Virus record (IMG/VR): IMGVR_UViG_3300021952_000044
Span: 1-21,336 of that record
DNA length: 21,336 bases
DNA from: a virus
Direction: 5' to 3' (one strand)
Under the pieces are notes generated by a model. The model saw only the letters and a list, made by a program, of their open reading frames with translations. It searched no databases and had not been told where the DNA came from. Below are positions 5,940 to 11,783 of the stretch, piece by piece. The stretch's first letter is position 1. Each line of letters starts with the position of its first letter. The position numbers and the translations under genes are program-made.

Positions 5940-6337
5940 TGTTTACGATTACGGTCGAGGGCATTCCCGCAACTCAGGGCAGTAAGACCCTTTACCGTGG
6001 TCGCATGGTCGAAGCTTCAAAGAAACTACCAGCATGGCGTAAGGCGATTATGGTTGCCTGTTATGCCGAGTTGTTGAAACAGGGCAGACCTGATCCGCTG
6101 GATGAGCCGCTCAAGCTCACCGCGTTTATTTTTCTACCTCGCCCGGCTAAACCTAAGTGGGAACGGTTGCCAGCATCAAAACCCGATGTAGATAAATTGG
6201 TTCGCGCAATTTGCGATTCTTTAGTCTTGGCCGAGGTCATCAAAGACGATGCCCTAATCGTCGAGTTGCAGGTTAAAAAGTTGTGGGCTGGCGAGGTTGC
6301 TTCAGGCGCTCAAATCTCGTTAACCAAATCGTTATAA
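5939..6337 (+). CDS. RusA-like Holliday junction resolvase
   Basis: This 132-residue protein shows the RusA layout: N-terminal strand FTITVEGIPATQGSK, a basic region (KKLPAWRK), LTAFIFLPRPAKP, the core KPDVDKLVRAICDSL with D83 and D85, and KDDALI with D103/D104. In E. coli RusA the three essential aspartates (D70, D72, D91) occupy the equivalent places. The enzyme resolves four-way junctions made by replication and recombination, fitting the exonuclease/annealing pair upstream and preparing DNA for packaging. It is coupled to the SSB-like gene by a TAATG overlap. Confidence 0.88.
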   Translation: MFTITVEGIPATQGSKTLYRGRMVEASKKLPAWRKAIMVACYAELLKQGRPDPLDEPLKLTAFIFLPRPAKPKWERLPASKPDVDKLVRAICDSLVLAEVIKDDALIVELQVKKLWAGEVASGAQISLTKSL

Positions 6338-6429
6338 AAAACTTGCACGAAATGCTTCAAATTCCATCCCAAACAGGTTAGTGTTTATTTATCAGCCAAC
6401 GCGGTTGAAGTTTCAGGGAAGGAAACAAA

Positions 6430-6585
6430 TTGAAAATAGCATTAACGGTAGGCGTTATCATCGCCGCATGGTGGGGCGTAGAACACATTCCAGCCCCGCT
6501 AGTCACCCCGCTAGCACTACTAGCCCTAGCAGGTATCTTCACCGGGCTAATCATCGCTGGCATCAAGTGGGTGCGCAATGCCTAA
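6430..6585 (+). CDS. Small two-helix membrane protein
   Basis: This 51-residue ORF starts at a TTG, with a strong AGGGAAGGA site five bases upstream, and ends in an overlap with the next gene's ATG. It has two hydrophobic helices (about residues 4-17 and 26-45) separated by a short EHIPAP turn, and ends with the basic IKWVRNA. The 92 bases before it (6338-6429) hold no clear promoter or hairpin. Function unknown; small membrane proteins in accessory regions often act in host takeover or lysis timing. Confidence 0.55.
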   Translation: MKIALTVGVIIAAWWGVEHIPAPLVTPLALLALAGIFTGLIIAGIKWVRNA

Positions 6586-6874
6586 AGCTCGTCTAACAGA
6601 CCCTATAACGTCACACGAAGCCGCATCAAGTGTCACAGGGCTAACAGCAACCAAACGCGCAATCCTTGACTTGCTCAAATACCCGGCAACAGACGAAGAA
6701 CTGGTCAACCGCTACCAGTCAATAGCACGCATCGGCCTAGCACCAATGGCCAGCCCGTCTGGCATCCGATCACGCCGCCACGAACTACACACGGCCGGAT
6801 TCGTAAAGCCACTCGATTACTCAAAGTCACTAACAGGCCGTCGCGCGCTTGTTTGGGGTTTAGTAGTACAATAG
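6578..6874 (+). CDS. Winged helix-turn-helix DNA-binding protein
   Basis: This 98-residue protein begins MPKARLTDPITSHEAASS, a motif common to small actinophage DNA-binding proteins. A helix with ATKRAILDLLKYPATDEELV follows, then ASPSGIRSRRHELHTAGFV, a typical recognition-helix segment ending in a beta wing (TGRRALVWGL). This is the layout of a winged HTH, so it probably binds operators or the origin. It overlaps the preceding membrane-protein gene by 8 bases. A -10-like box and hairpin follow its stop, so the genes downstream may have their own promoter. Confidence 0.7.
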   Translation: MPKARLTDPITSHEAASSVTGLTATKRAILDLLKYPATDEELVNRYQSIARIGLAPMASPSGIRSRRHELHTAGFVKPLDYSKSLTGRRALVWGLVVQ

Positions 6875-6912
6875 AAATGTAAAACCCCAGCGATGATGGA
6901 CACATCCTGGGG
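6867..6912 (+). promoter_or_regulatory. -10-like box followed by a 10-bp hairpin in the HNH-HTH leader
   Basis: TACAAT (6867-6872) matches a -10 box closely, though no good -35 is seen. Twelve bases later comes a stem of CCCCAG/CTGGGG (6885-6890, 6907-6912), continued by GATG/CATC (6892-6895, 6903-6906) past one bulged C, with a 7-base loop. No T-run follows, and AAGGAG plus a TTG start lie 18-28 bases on. The hairpin therefore looks like a structured mRNA 5' end rather than a terminator. Confidence 0.45.
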
Positions 6913-6939
6913 CATGATCGAACTAGTTAAGGAGTTCAA

Positions 6940-7455
6940 TTGTCTAATCTTACCAAACGCAATCGGAATCATCGAACACACGCTAACCTACAAGATGTTT
7001 TTGCGCGATCTAAGCGCGTCGAATCAGGTTGCATCGAATGGCAACTAACTAAATCAAATGGTTACGGTCAGCTGTATATCAATCGCAAAATGACCAGTAT
7101 GCACCGATGGGTTGCAACACTCGTTTACGGCGCACCTAAAGCAAACCAGTTTGCCTTGCACTCGTGCGACAATCCAAGTTGCGTTAACCCGGATCACTTA
7201 CGATGGGGAACGGCAGCAGAAAACAGTCGTGAAGCCGTAGACCGGGATTTATATCTTCGTGGGCAAGAAAATCCATTCGCAAAACTCACCAATTTACAGA
7301 TACCGCAGATTCTAGAAGCAATCGCTGCTGGCGAATCAATGACTGCGGTAGCGCGTAAACTCGGCGTATCGCGTACGTGCATTAGCGATGTAGCACGAGG
7401 CCGCACCTGGCAAACTGAAGTAGCAATTTACAAAAAGGGGTTAACAAATGTCTAG
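6940..7455 (+). CDS. HNH endonuclease with C-terminal HTH (homing-type)
   Basis: This 171-residue protein starts at a TTG after a good AAGGAG. The N-terminal half is an HNH_3-type nuclease: C31-IEWQ, H55-R-W in the MHRW helix, H74-x-C76 and C81-VNPDHL with H86, then WGTAAENSREAVDR. Residues about 119-155 (IPQILEAIAAGESMTAVARKLG onward to CISDVARGR) form a helix-turn-helix that would position the nuclease on DNA. This domain pair is typical of free-standing phage homing endonucleases, which spread by cutting genomes lacking them. No intron or split gene is evident nearby. It overlaps the next gene by 8 bases. Confidence 0.85.
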   Translation: MSNLTKRNRNHRTHANLQDVFARSKRVESGCIEWQLTKSNGYGQLYINRKMTSMHRWVATLVYGAPKANQFALHSCDNPSCVNPDHLRWGTAAENSREAVDRDLYLRGQENPFAKLTNLQIPQILEAIAAGESMTAVARKLGVSRTCISDVARGRTWQTEVAIYKKGLTNV

Positions 7456-7675
7456 TCCAATTTTTGACGAACTAAGCGCCAACATTGACGCGCTAAAAGA
7501 TGCCGCTTACAAGCGCGGCCACCTAAAAGCACGCGTTGAAATGCTTGAAGCGCTAAAAACCATCAATATCTCAATGATTACGCCCGAAAAATTGTTCCAA
7601 CAGGTCGTAGAACTACTCGGCGACATCAAAACACCAACAAAAGCGCCAAAAACTCGTGCAAAGAAGGTCGCATAA
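7448..7675 (+). CDS. Small helical protein with basic tail, unknown function
   Basis: In this 75-residue protein, residues 1-60 are predicted helical with a heptad feel (LSANIDALKDAAYKRGHLKA, LFQQVVELLGDI). The last 15 residues are lysine-, threonine- and proline-rich (KAPKTRAKKVA), a tail that could bind nucleic acid. AAAAGGGG lies shortly before the ATG. The next gene contains a similar EAGVESGKREQYEIMLNEL stretch in its first half, so the two may be related small accessory proteins. No family recognised. Confidence 0.6.
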   Translation: MSSPIFDELSANIDALKDAAYKRGHLKARVEMLEALKTINISMITPEKLFQQVVELLGDIKTPTKAPKTRAKKVA

Positions 7676-7878
7676 TGCTAGATATCACTCAGCAAGCCTT
7701 CAACCAGGCAATTAAAGACGCTTTCGAAGCCGGAGTTGAATCTGGGAAGCGCGAACAGTACGAAATCATGCTTAATGAGCTTGAAAATCTCAATCTGGAG
7801 TACAAACTCAAAAAAGCGCCCGGTTTGGTGTTCGTAGCCATCCGAATTATGACCAAAAGGTTACGCCATGAGTTCTAA
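7675..7878 (+). CDS. Small helical protein, unknown function
   Basis: This 67-residue protein begins in a TAATG overlap with the previous gene. It starts MLDITQQAFNQAIKDAFEAG and stays helical to about residue 45. It then has a hydrophobic segment (LVFVAIRIM) and a basic C-terminus (TKRLRHEF). The A-x-x-x-G-x-x-x-G-K-R-E pattern recalls the A-Y-K-R-G-H-L-K-A segment of the upstream product. No recognised domain. Confidence 0.55.
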   Translation: MLDITQQAFNQAIKDAFEAGVESGKREQYEIMLNELENLNLEYKLKKAPGLVFVAIRIMTKRLRHEF

Positions 7879-8497
7879 AACGTGTTCAATTGACACTTGC
7901 ACCAGTCGCGCTGCCGCTCGCGGCTACTGTACTGCGCATTATCAATCACAACGCAAAAAAGGGCTGCTAGTCAACCGCGAAAAGCCAATTTGTACAGTCG
8001 CCTACTGTGGCCACCCGAATTATGCGCGCGGATTCTGTGCAAACTGCTACCAGTCATATCTGAAAGGCCGAAATCGGCCAGATAAGACCAGTTGCATGGT
8101 TGAACATTGTCCAGGCTTCGTATACCGTGAAAATCATTGTATGCGGCACTACAAAGTGCTATACCCGGCATCGGAAATCAACAAAAGCGACTGCGTAACC
8201 AAAAACTGTACAGAACCCCGTTACCACAAATCAGCAATGTGCAAGAAACATTTCCAAGCACAACAAGCCCTGTTTGCTCGCAAGCGACAGGAGAAAAGGG
8301 AAAAAATGCAAGCAAAACGCCTAGCAGCACAACTAGCAGAAGACGCTAAGCCACGTTGCGTTGAAGACGAATGCAATAAGGCCGCCTGGTCGATGGATCG
8401 CTGCCAGTTGCATTACAACGCATGGAAAACTGCCGCCACTCAGGCAGAAGACTTCTGGTCATTCGTTAAAACCGAGCTGAATTTGGAAAACGCCTAA
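7868..8497 (+). CDS. Protein with five tandem CX4CX9-10CX2[HC] zinc-type motifs
   Basis: This 209-residue protein holds five copies of one motif. The ligand sets are C6/C11/C21/H24, C42/C47/C57/C60, C76/C81/C91/H94, C109/C114/C125/H128 and C164/C169/C179/H182. Each ends in an aromatic residue (Y or F) and most carry a G- or R-rich turn before the third cysteine. The second copy has C in place of the final H. A charged helix (about 137-162, many K, R, E and Q) separates copies four and five. The motif count and spacing strongly imply structural zinc sites; nucleic-acid or protein binding is the natural guess, but no function is known to me. The start overlaps the previous gene by 11 bases with AAAAGG upstream. 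Confidence 0.8.
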   Translation: MSSKTCSIDTCTSRAAARGYCTAHYQSQRKKGLLVNREKPICTVAYCGHPNYARGFCANCYQSYLKGRNRPDKTSCMVEHCPGFVYRENHCMRHYKVLYPASEINKSDCVTKNCTEPRYHKSAMCKKHFQAQQALFARKRQEKREKMQAKRLAAQLAEDAKPRCVEDECNKAAWSMDRCQLHYNAWKTAATQAEDFWSFVKTELNLENA

Positions 8498-8931
8498 TGA
8501 AAATAACCGTTTGGACTTTACCTAACTGCGTGCAATGCCAGCAGACAAAGAAGCAGTTCGATTCAATGGGCATTCGTTATGAAGAAAAAGCGTTAGATTC
8601 TGACCCGTTCAAGGCCGACTATTTCCGGGCTAGGGGTTTGCTTACCGCGCCTATCGTTGAAACCGATGTCAAGCTTTGGGCGGGTTTCCGTTTGGATAAG
8701 ATTCGCAGCCTTGCCGCGCACCTAAAATCTTTGGGCGAGGTGGATAAGGTCGAACCGTATATTGTTATGGAAGCGCCGGGCAAAGAAGCGCGTGAGTTGT
8801 ATCGCAAGGAAGGCGAACAACGCGAGCGCCAACGCATCATCAAGTTGCTAGAAGAAGCAGAATGTCAGGGCGAAGACGACTGGTGCGGAACTATCGGACA
8901 GGCCATTGCTCTTATCAAAGAAGAAAAGTAA
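8497..8931 (+). CDS. NrdH-like glutaredoxin fused to a recurrent C-terminal module
   Basis: In this 144-residue protein, residues 1-76 are an NrdH-type redoxin: ITVWTLPNCVQCQQTKKQF with the C11-V-Q-C14 active site, the cis-proline region TAPIV (about 50) and WAGFRLDKIRSL. NrdH passes electrons to class Ib ribonucleotide reductase, so it may support nucleotide supply, although no reductase gene is in the window. Residues 108-144 are a separate module (ERQRIIKLLEE ... IALIKEEK). The same module ends the next two proteins, which are otherwise unrelated. The gene starts in a TAATG overlap with the zinc-repeat gene. Confidence 0.8.
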   Translation: MKITVWTLPNCVQCQQTKKQFDSMGIRYEEKALDSDPFKADYFRARGLLTAPIVETDVKLWAGFRLDKIRSLAAHLKSLGEVDKVEPYIVMEAPGKEARELYRKEGEQRERQRIIKLLEEAECQGEDDWCGTIGQAIALIKEEK

Positions 8932-9122
8932 TGCCTGAAACGGAATACACGAAGGGATACCGTGCCGGTTATGACTTTGCCCGCGCCGAAACCCAAACGC
9001 GCATCATCGAATTGCTAGATAAAGACTATTGGCATAGTCAACTATTCAATTTCTCAGAAGTAATCTGCCTCGCAGACTGTGAAATGTGTAAAACTATCGC
9101 TCTTATCAAAGGAATGAAATAA
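8931..9122 (+). CDS. Small protein ending in the RII-LLE/IALIKG module
   Basis: This 63-residue protein is read from the ATG in the TAATG junction; an upstream start at 8862 would only read the redoxin gene out of frame. The N-terminus is TEYTKGYRAGYDFARAETQ, then TRIIELLDKD and, after a cysteine-bearing middle (C-LADCEMC), IALIKGMK. Both ends of the module match the tails of the two neighbouring genes. The DNA at the end contains AAAGGA that serves as ribosome site for the next gene. Function unknown. Confidence 0.65.
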   Translation: MPETEYTKGYRAGYDFARAETQTRIIELLDKDYWHSQLFNFSEVICLADCEMCKTIALIKGMK

Positions 9123-9430
9123 TGAAATATCGTTTTGAATGCGCCGAGTGCGGCTACGCCTATAAATCTTTTTGGTATGAGCCAAATTGGATTGCCAGGC
9201 GCTTTTACGAAGCGGATCACATATCGTTTCATCACAACAGTTGGCTAAATGATTACCCTAGTCAATGGAAGCGTTATGGCGCTGAAATCGAACGCGCACG
9301 CATTATCAAGTTGCTTGAAGAATATTTAGCGTTGACTGAGTATTCTGAGCAAGTCGAAGACGCGCAGTCAAATCCGGAATGGACTAACGGCTTTCAGTCG
9401 GCTATTGCGCTTATCAAAGGAGAAAAGTAA
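9122..9430 (+). CDS. Zinc-finger-like protein ending in the RII-LLE/IALIKG module
   Basis: This 102-residue protein has an N-terminal C7-x2-C10 (CAECGYAYK) followed by histidines at ADHISFHHN about 25 residues later, which suggests a zinc ribbon or C2H2-like site. The C-terminal half (ERARIIKLLEEYL ... SAIALIKGEK) is the module shared with the two preceding genes. The final codons contain AAAGGAG, which is placed correctly as Shine-Dalgarno for the next ATG. The start is in a TAATG overlap. Confidence 0.65.
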   Translation: MKYRFECAECGYAYKSFWYEPNWIARRFYEADHISFHHNSWLNDYPSQWKRYGAEIERARIIKLLEEYLALTEYSEQVEDAQSNPEWTNGFQSAIALIKGEK

Positions 9431-9621
9431 TGCCTGAACTTATGGAAGCCGCAGAACTGCTTGATTCGCCGCTTATCTGGTCTGCCGATATGGATCAGAT
9501 ACGTTACCACCTAGCCGGAATACTCAGGGCAATACAAGAAGGGCGCGACCCTGAACCCTATGCCAATGACCTCGCTGAAACACTACTTAACGAGTTTCAT
9601 AACAAAATCGGTATAGGCTAG
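9430..9621 (+). CDS. Small acidic protein of unknown function
   Basis: This 63-residue, acidic, mostly helical protein (MPELMEAAELLDSPLIW, IRYHLAGILRAIQEG, YANDLAETLLNEF) lacks the C-terminal module of the three genes before it. It begins in a TAATG overlap behind a strong AAAGGAG encoded inside the upstream gene, and ends four bases before the next start. No family recognised. Confidence 0.55.
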   Translation: MPELMEAAELLDSPLIWSADMDQIRYHLAGILRAIQEGRDPEPYANDLAETLLNEFHNKIGIG

Positions 9622-9625
9622 AACC

Positions 9626-9856
9626 ATGAGCTTACTCAACGGACTTACGCCACCCCCGCGCGCCTACTCATGCAAAGTGCGAACCATCGCCAGCCAACTC
9701 GAAGAAAAAGATGCCAAGATTCTTATCGACGCAGTAAACAATTCAGAACTATGGCCATCACGCACCCTATGCAACGCGCTCCAAGAACGCGGAATCCAAC
9801 TCAGCGACCTAAGCATTACCCGCCACCGCAAAAAGTTGTGTAGTTGTGCTGGATGA
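9626..9856 (+). CDS. HTH-type small DNA-binding protein (putative)
   Basis: This 76-residue protein has the pattern ASQLEEKDAKILIDAVNNSELWPSRTLCNALQERGIQLSDLSITRHRKKLCSC. That reads as two helices, a short turn and a recognition-like helix ending in basic residues and a C-x-C. Similar small proteins immediately precede a metallophosphoesterase gene in other actinophages and are usually annotated as HTH proteins. Its last 11 bases overlap the GTG start of that gene here. A role in transcription or packaging-site binding is conceivable but not shown. Confidence 0.6.
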   Translation: MSLLNGLTPPPRAYSCKVRTIASQLEEKDAKILIDAVNNSELWPSRTLCNALQERGIQLSDLSITRHRKKLCSCAG

Positions 9857-11024
9857 CCTACACCCGGCAGCCAAAGTAGAAGCACCTAGCGGATGGCGAC
9901 CAGCCGTCGAGTTCGATGGCACAACGGGGGAAGCAACAACACAAGGCATAGAAGGCCAGCCAGATTTTGAAGCATTCCTTCGAGAACGTGGATACGACCC
10001 GGCAGAATACGAAGTTATAGGCAACAGCGTACGCACGTCGCAATGGCAAGTAGCATCACCCTGGCCAGCAGAACCACGCTGGCTAACCTCGTACCGTTTT
10101 CATTTTCGCAAGCGCACCAACGCCGGGATAGACCTACCGCTGCTATACGCTGAAGCTAAACGAGGTATAAAGAAACCCTTACGATTGGTTAGCGACAAAA
10201 ACAATCGTAAGGCGTTAGTAGTAGCCCTAGCAGACTTCCAACTAGGTAAGGTCGACCACCGCGGCGGCAGCAAAGAAACCATCGCCCGCATTCTAGAAAC
10301 CTACGACCGCATAGAAGCACAGTTCAAGGCCGGCAAATACGAGCAGATTATCCTGGCCGATGTAGGCGATATCGTAGAAAACTTTAGCAACGCAGCCAGC
10401 GAGCAACAACAATACTCAAATGACCTATCGCTAATGGATCAAGTAGACGCAGCAACAACCCTAATCTGGGATATCGTCAAACGAGCCAGCCGATACACAG
10501 ACCAAGTAACCTACGCATCGGTAGCATCGAACCATTGCCGATTTAAAATCAACAAACAAAACGTGGGCAACCCTGGTCAAGACGACTGGGGCGTTATGAT
10601 AGCCAAGCAAGTACACCGCCTAGCAACAGAAACCGGGCTACCAGTCAAGGTACTAATCCCTAACCCGCAAGACGAATCACTCGCTTACGACGTATTCAAT
10701 GACGGCTTCCATGTCCTAGGCATATGGCACGGCCACCAATGCGGTTCACCCGATAAGGTCGGCCAATGGTGGAAAGCTCAAGCATTCGGACAACAGCCCG
10801 TTCATGCCGCCACCATAGCACTAACCGGGCATTGGCATCATCTCAGGGTACAAGAACTCGCCCTAAGTTCTAACGGTGGCTCACGCTACTGGGTACAAGC
10901 ACCAACAATGGATGCCGGGTCTAACTGGTATCGTCTAACCTCGGGCGAAGACAGCCAGCCAGGTATAGCAGTATTCGAACTACACGCGGGCAAACACTTC
11001 ACAGGCACAGTACAAAAGCTATAA
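9846..11024 (+). CDS. Calcineurin-like metallophosphoesterase
   Basis: This 392-residue protein shows the metallophosphoesterase metal-ligand series: D130-x-Q132 (LADFQLGK), GD175-x-VE, SN229-H230, H295-G-H297 and GH329-W-H331. The N-terminal 110 residues are a phage-specific extension with LRERGYDPAEYEV. Known members hydrolyse phosphodiesters or phosphomonoesters and resemble the nuclease Mre11/SbcD in fold; which substrate applies here is unknown. The GTG start is used because it couples to the preceding gene. It closes the block before the packaging genes, with only a structured gap and two small zinc proteins between it and the terminase. Confidence 0.82.
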   Translation: MLDDLHPAAKVEAPSGWRPAVEFDGTTGEATTQGIEGQPDFEAFLRERGYDPAEYEVIGNSVRTSQWQVASPWPAEPRWLTSYRFHFRKRTNAGIDLPLLYAEAKRGIKKPLRLVSDKNNRKALVVALADFQLGKVDHRGGSKETIARILETYDRIEAQFKAGKYEQIILADVGDIVENFSNAASEQQQYSNDLSLMDQVDAATTLIWDIVKRASRYTDQVTYASVASNHCRFKINKQNVGNPGQDDWGVMIAKQVHRLATETGLPVKVLIPNPQDESLAYDVFNDGFHVLGIWHGHQCGSPDKVGQWWKAQAFGQQPVHAATIALTGHWHHLRVQELALSSNGGSRYWVQAPTMDAGSNWYRLTSGEDSQPGIAVFELHAGKHFTGTVQKL

Positions 11025-11105
11025 ACTAAACACGATTCAATCATTAAAGGTTGCGCTAACAACTGAAGGATTGGGGTGTCCCGGTCGGGGTTGAATCATT
11101 AGCAA
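11025..11105 (+). repeat. Non-coding gap with paired short repeats
   Basis: No ORF is supported. GATTCAA (11034-11040) is the inverse of TTGAATC (11091-11097). The surrounding 11 bases form a near-perfect direct repeat (10 of 11 identical, 11036-11046 and 11091-11101), 55 bases apart. Between them lie GTTG/CAAC and the GC-rich CCCGGTCGGG. A structured RNA, a protein-binding array or part of the packaging site are all possible. Confidence 0.4.
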
Positions 11106-11175
11106 GGATAGTAGCCCAACGAGTAGAGGCAAGCCACCAACGGCCGTCAGAGTAAGTGCAAGTCTTACCTATCCG
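11105..11175 (+). ncRNA. tRNA-like structured element, degenerate anticodon arm
   Basis: GGATAG (11106-11111) pairs with CTATCC (11169-11174). Directly abutting it, GTAAG/CTTAC (11152-11156, 11164-11168) encloses a 7-base loop TGCAAGT, which is the exact geometry of a tRNA T-arm with one change from the consensus loop. After the acceptor come T and A (positions 8-9) and a 3-bp D-arm-like GCC/GGC with an 11-base loop. The anticodon arm fails: only GCC/GGC pairs, with a 6-base loop and no T33, and no CCA end is present. A decayed tRNA, a tRNA mimic or chance are the options. Confidence 0.3.
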
Positions 11176-11192
11176 CAACAGAAGGGAACACC

Positions 11193-11372
11193 ATGCCGTT
11201 ATACAACTACACTTGCAAGACGTGCAACCTAACATCGGTCATCACCCGATCAATACACGACACAGAAGTTATACCCGAATGCCTCAAATGCAACAAGCCA
11301 ATGGCAAGACAATACAACAGCCCCGCCGTAGCCTTCAAAGGTACAGGCTTCTACACAACAGACAAACGCTAG
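11193..11372 (+). CDS. FmdB-family zinc ribbon protein
   Basis: This 59-residue protein begins MPLYNYTC with C8-x2-C11 and C30-x2-C33, the zinc ribbon of FmdB-type putative regulatory proteins, and ends with their characteristic GTGFYTTD. Bacterial FmdB was described as a regulator of formamidase/amidase genes, but small phage homologues have no established role. AGAAGGGA lies before the ATG. The gene abuts the HNH gene exactly (TAGATG). Confidence 0.8.
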   Translation: MPLYNYTCKTCNLTSVITRSIHDTEVIPECLKCNKPMARQYNSPAVAFKGTGFYTTDKR

Positions 11373-11663
11373 ATGGCAACAACCAAATTCCGTAGACCAT
11401 GCATCGAGTGCGGGCAACTAGGCAACCCCGGCGAGTCACGCTGCCCAATACACCGCATAGACAAACGGAAACTATACAACAGCCAATACGCCAAAGATGC
11501 AGCAATGGTTAGGGCATTAGCAACCAACTGCCACCTATGCGGAGAAGGCGCAAGGGCAGACGACCCCTGGACAGCCGACCACATAGTCGCAAGCGACCCG
11601 GCAAGCCCCCTAGCAGCCGCCCACAGGTCATGCAACAGCCGTAGAGGCAACCAAGCACTCTAA
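11373..11663 (+). CDS. HNH endonuclease of the packaging region
   Basis: This 96-residue protein has two zinc-type pairs (C10-x2-C13 with C24-x2-H27, and C53-x2-C56), then WTADHIVA with D69-H70, AAAH84-x2-C87-N88 and a terminal RRGN. This is a complete HNH core. In HK97-like phages an HNH protein encoded beside the terminase is required, with TerL, for specific cleavage at cos, and this gene sits just upstream of TerS. By that established pattern it is more likely a packaging component than a homing enzyme. The cos site itself should be nearby. Confidence 0.85.
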   Translation: MATTKFRRPCIECGQLGNPGESRCPIHRIDKRKLYNSQYAKDAAMVRALATNCHLCGEGARADDPWTADHIVASDPASPLAAAHRSCNSRRGNQAL

Positions 11664-11750
11664 CCGCTACGATTCGACCGGGGGTGGGTCATTTCAACGC
11701 AAATATTTGGTACACAGAAGACCCCGAAACTTATTTCTGCACATCCGCAG

Positions 11751-11777
11751 TTGAAACCTTTGGGGTTTGGTTAGACT
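11751..11777 (+). promoter_or_regulatory. Candidate promoter of the head operon (possibly leaderless)
   Basis: TTGAAA (11751-11756) and TAGACT (11772-11777) are 15 bases apart in the 120-base gap before the small terminase gene. The TAGACT ends six bases before the ATG, so transcription would begin at or next to the start codon. AGGAG also precedes the ATG but with a single base of spacing, too close for normal Shine-Dalgarno use. Leaderless mRNAs are common in actinobacteria. The rest of the gap (11664-11750) shows no gene. Confidence 0.4.
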
Positions 11778-11783
11778 AGGAGC

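Noticed and set aside
6885-6912. Rho-independent terminator after the winged-HTH gene
   Set aside because: The stem is good but no T-run follows, and it lies just downstream of a -10-like box and shortly ahead of a ribosome site.
8862-9122. Longer version of the gene starting at 8931
   Set aside because: The additional N-terminus is read out of frame from the redoxin gene. The ATG at 8931 has a TAATG junction and ribosome site like its neighbours.
11105-11175. A functional tRNA gene
   Set aside because: The anticodon stem does not pair, position 33 is not T and there is no CCA end, so it is reported only as a tRNA-like element.
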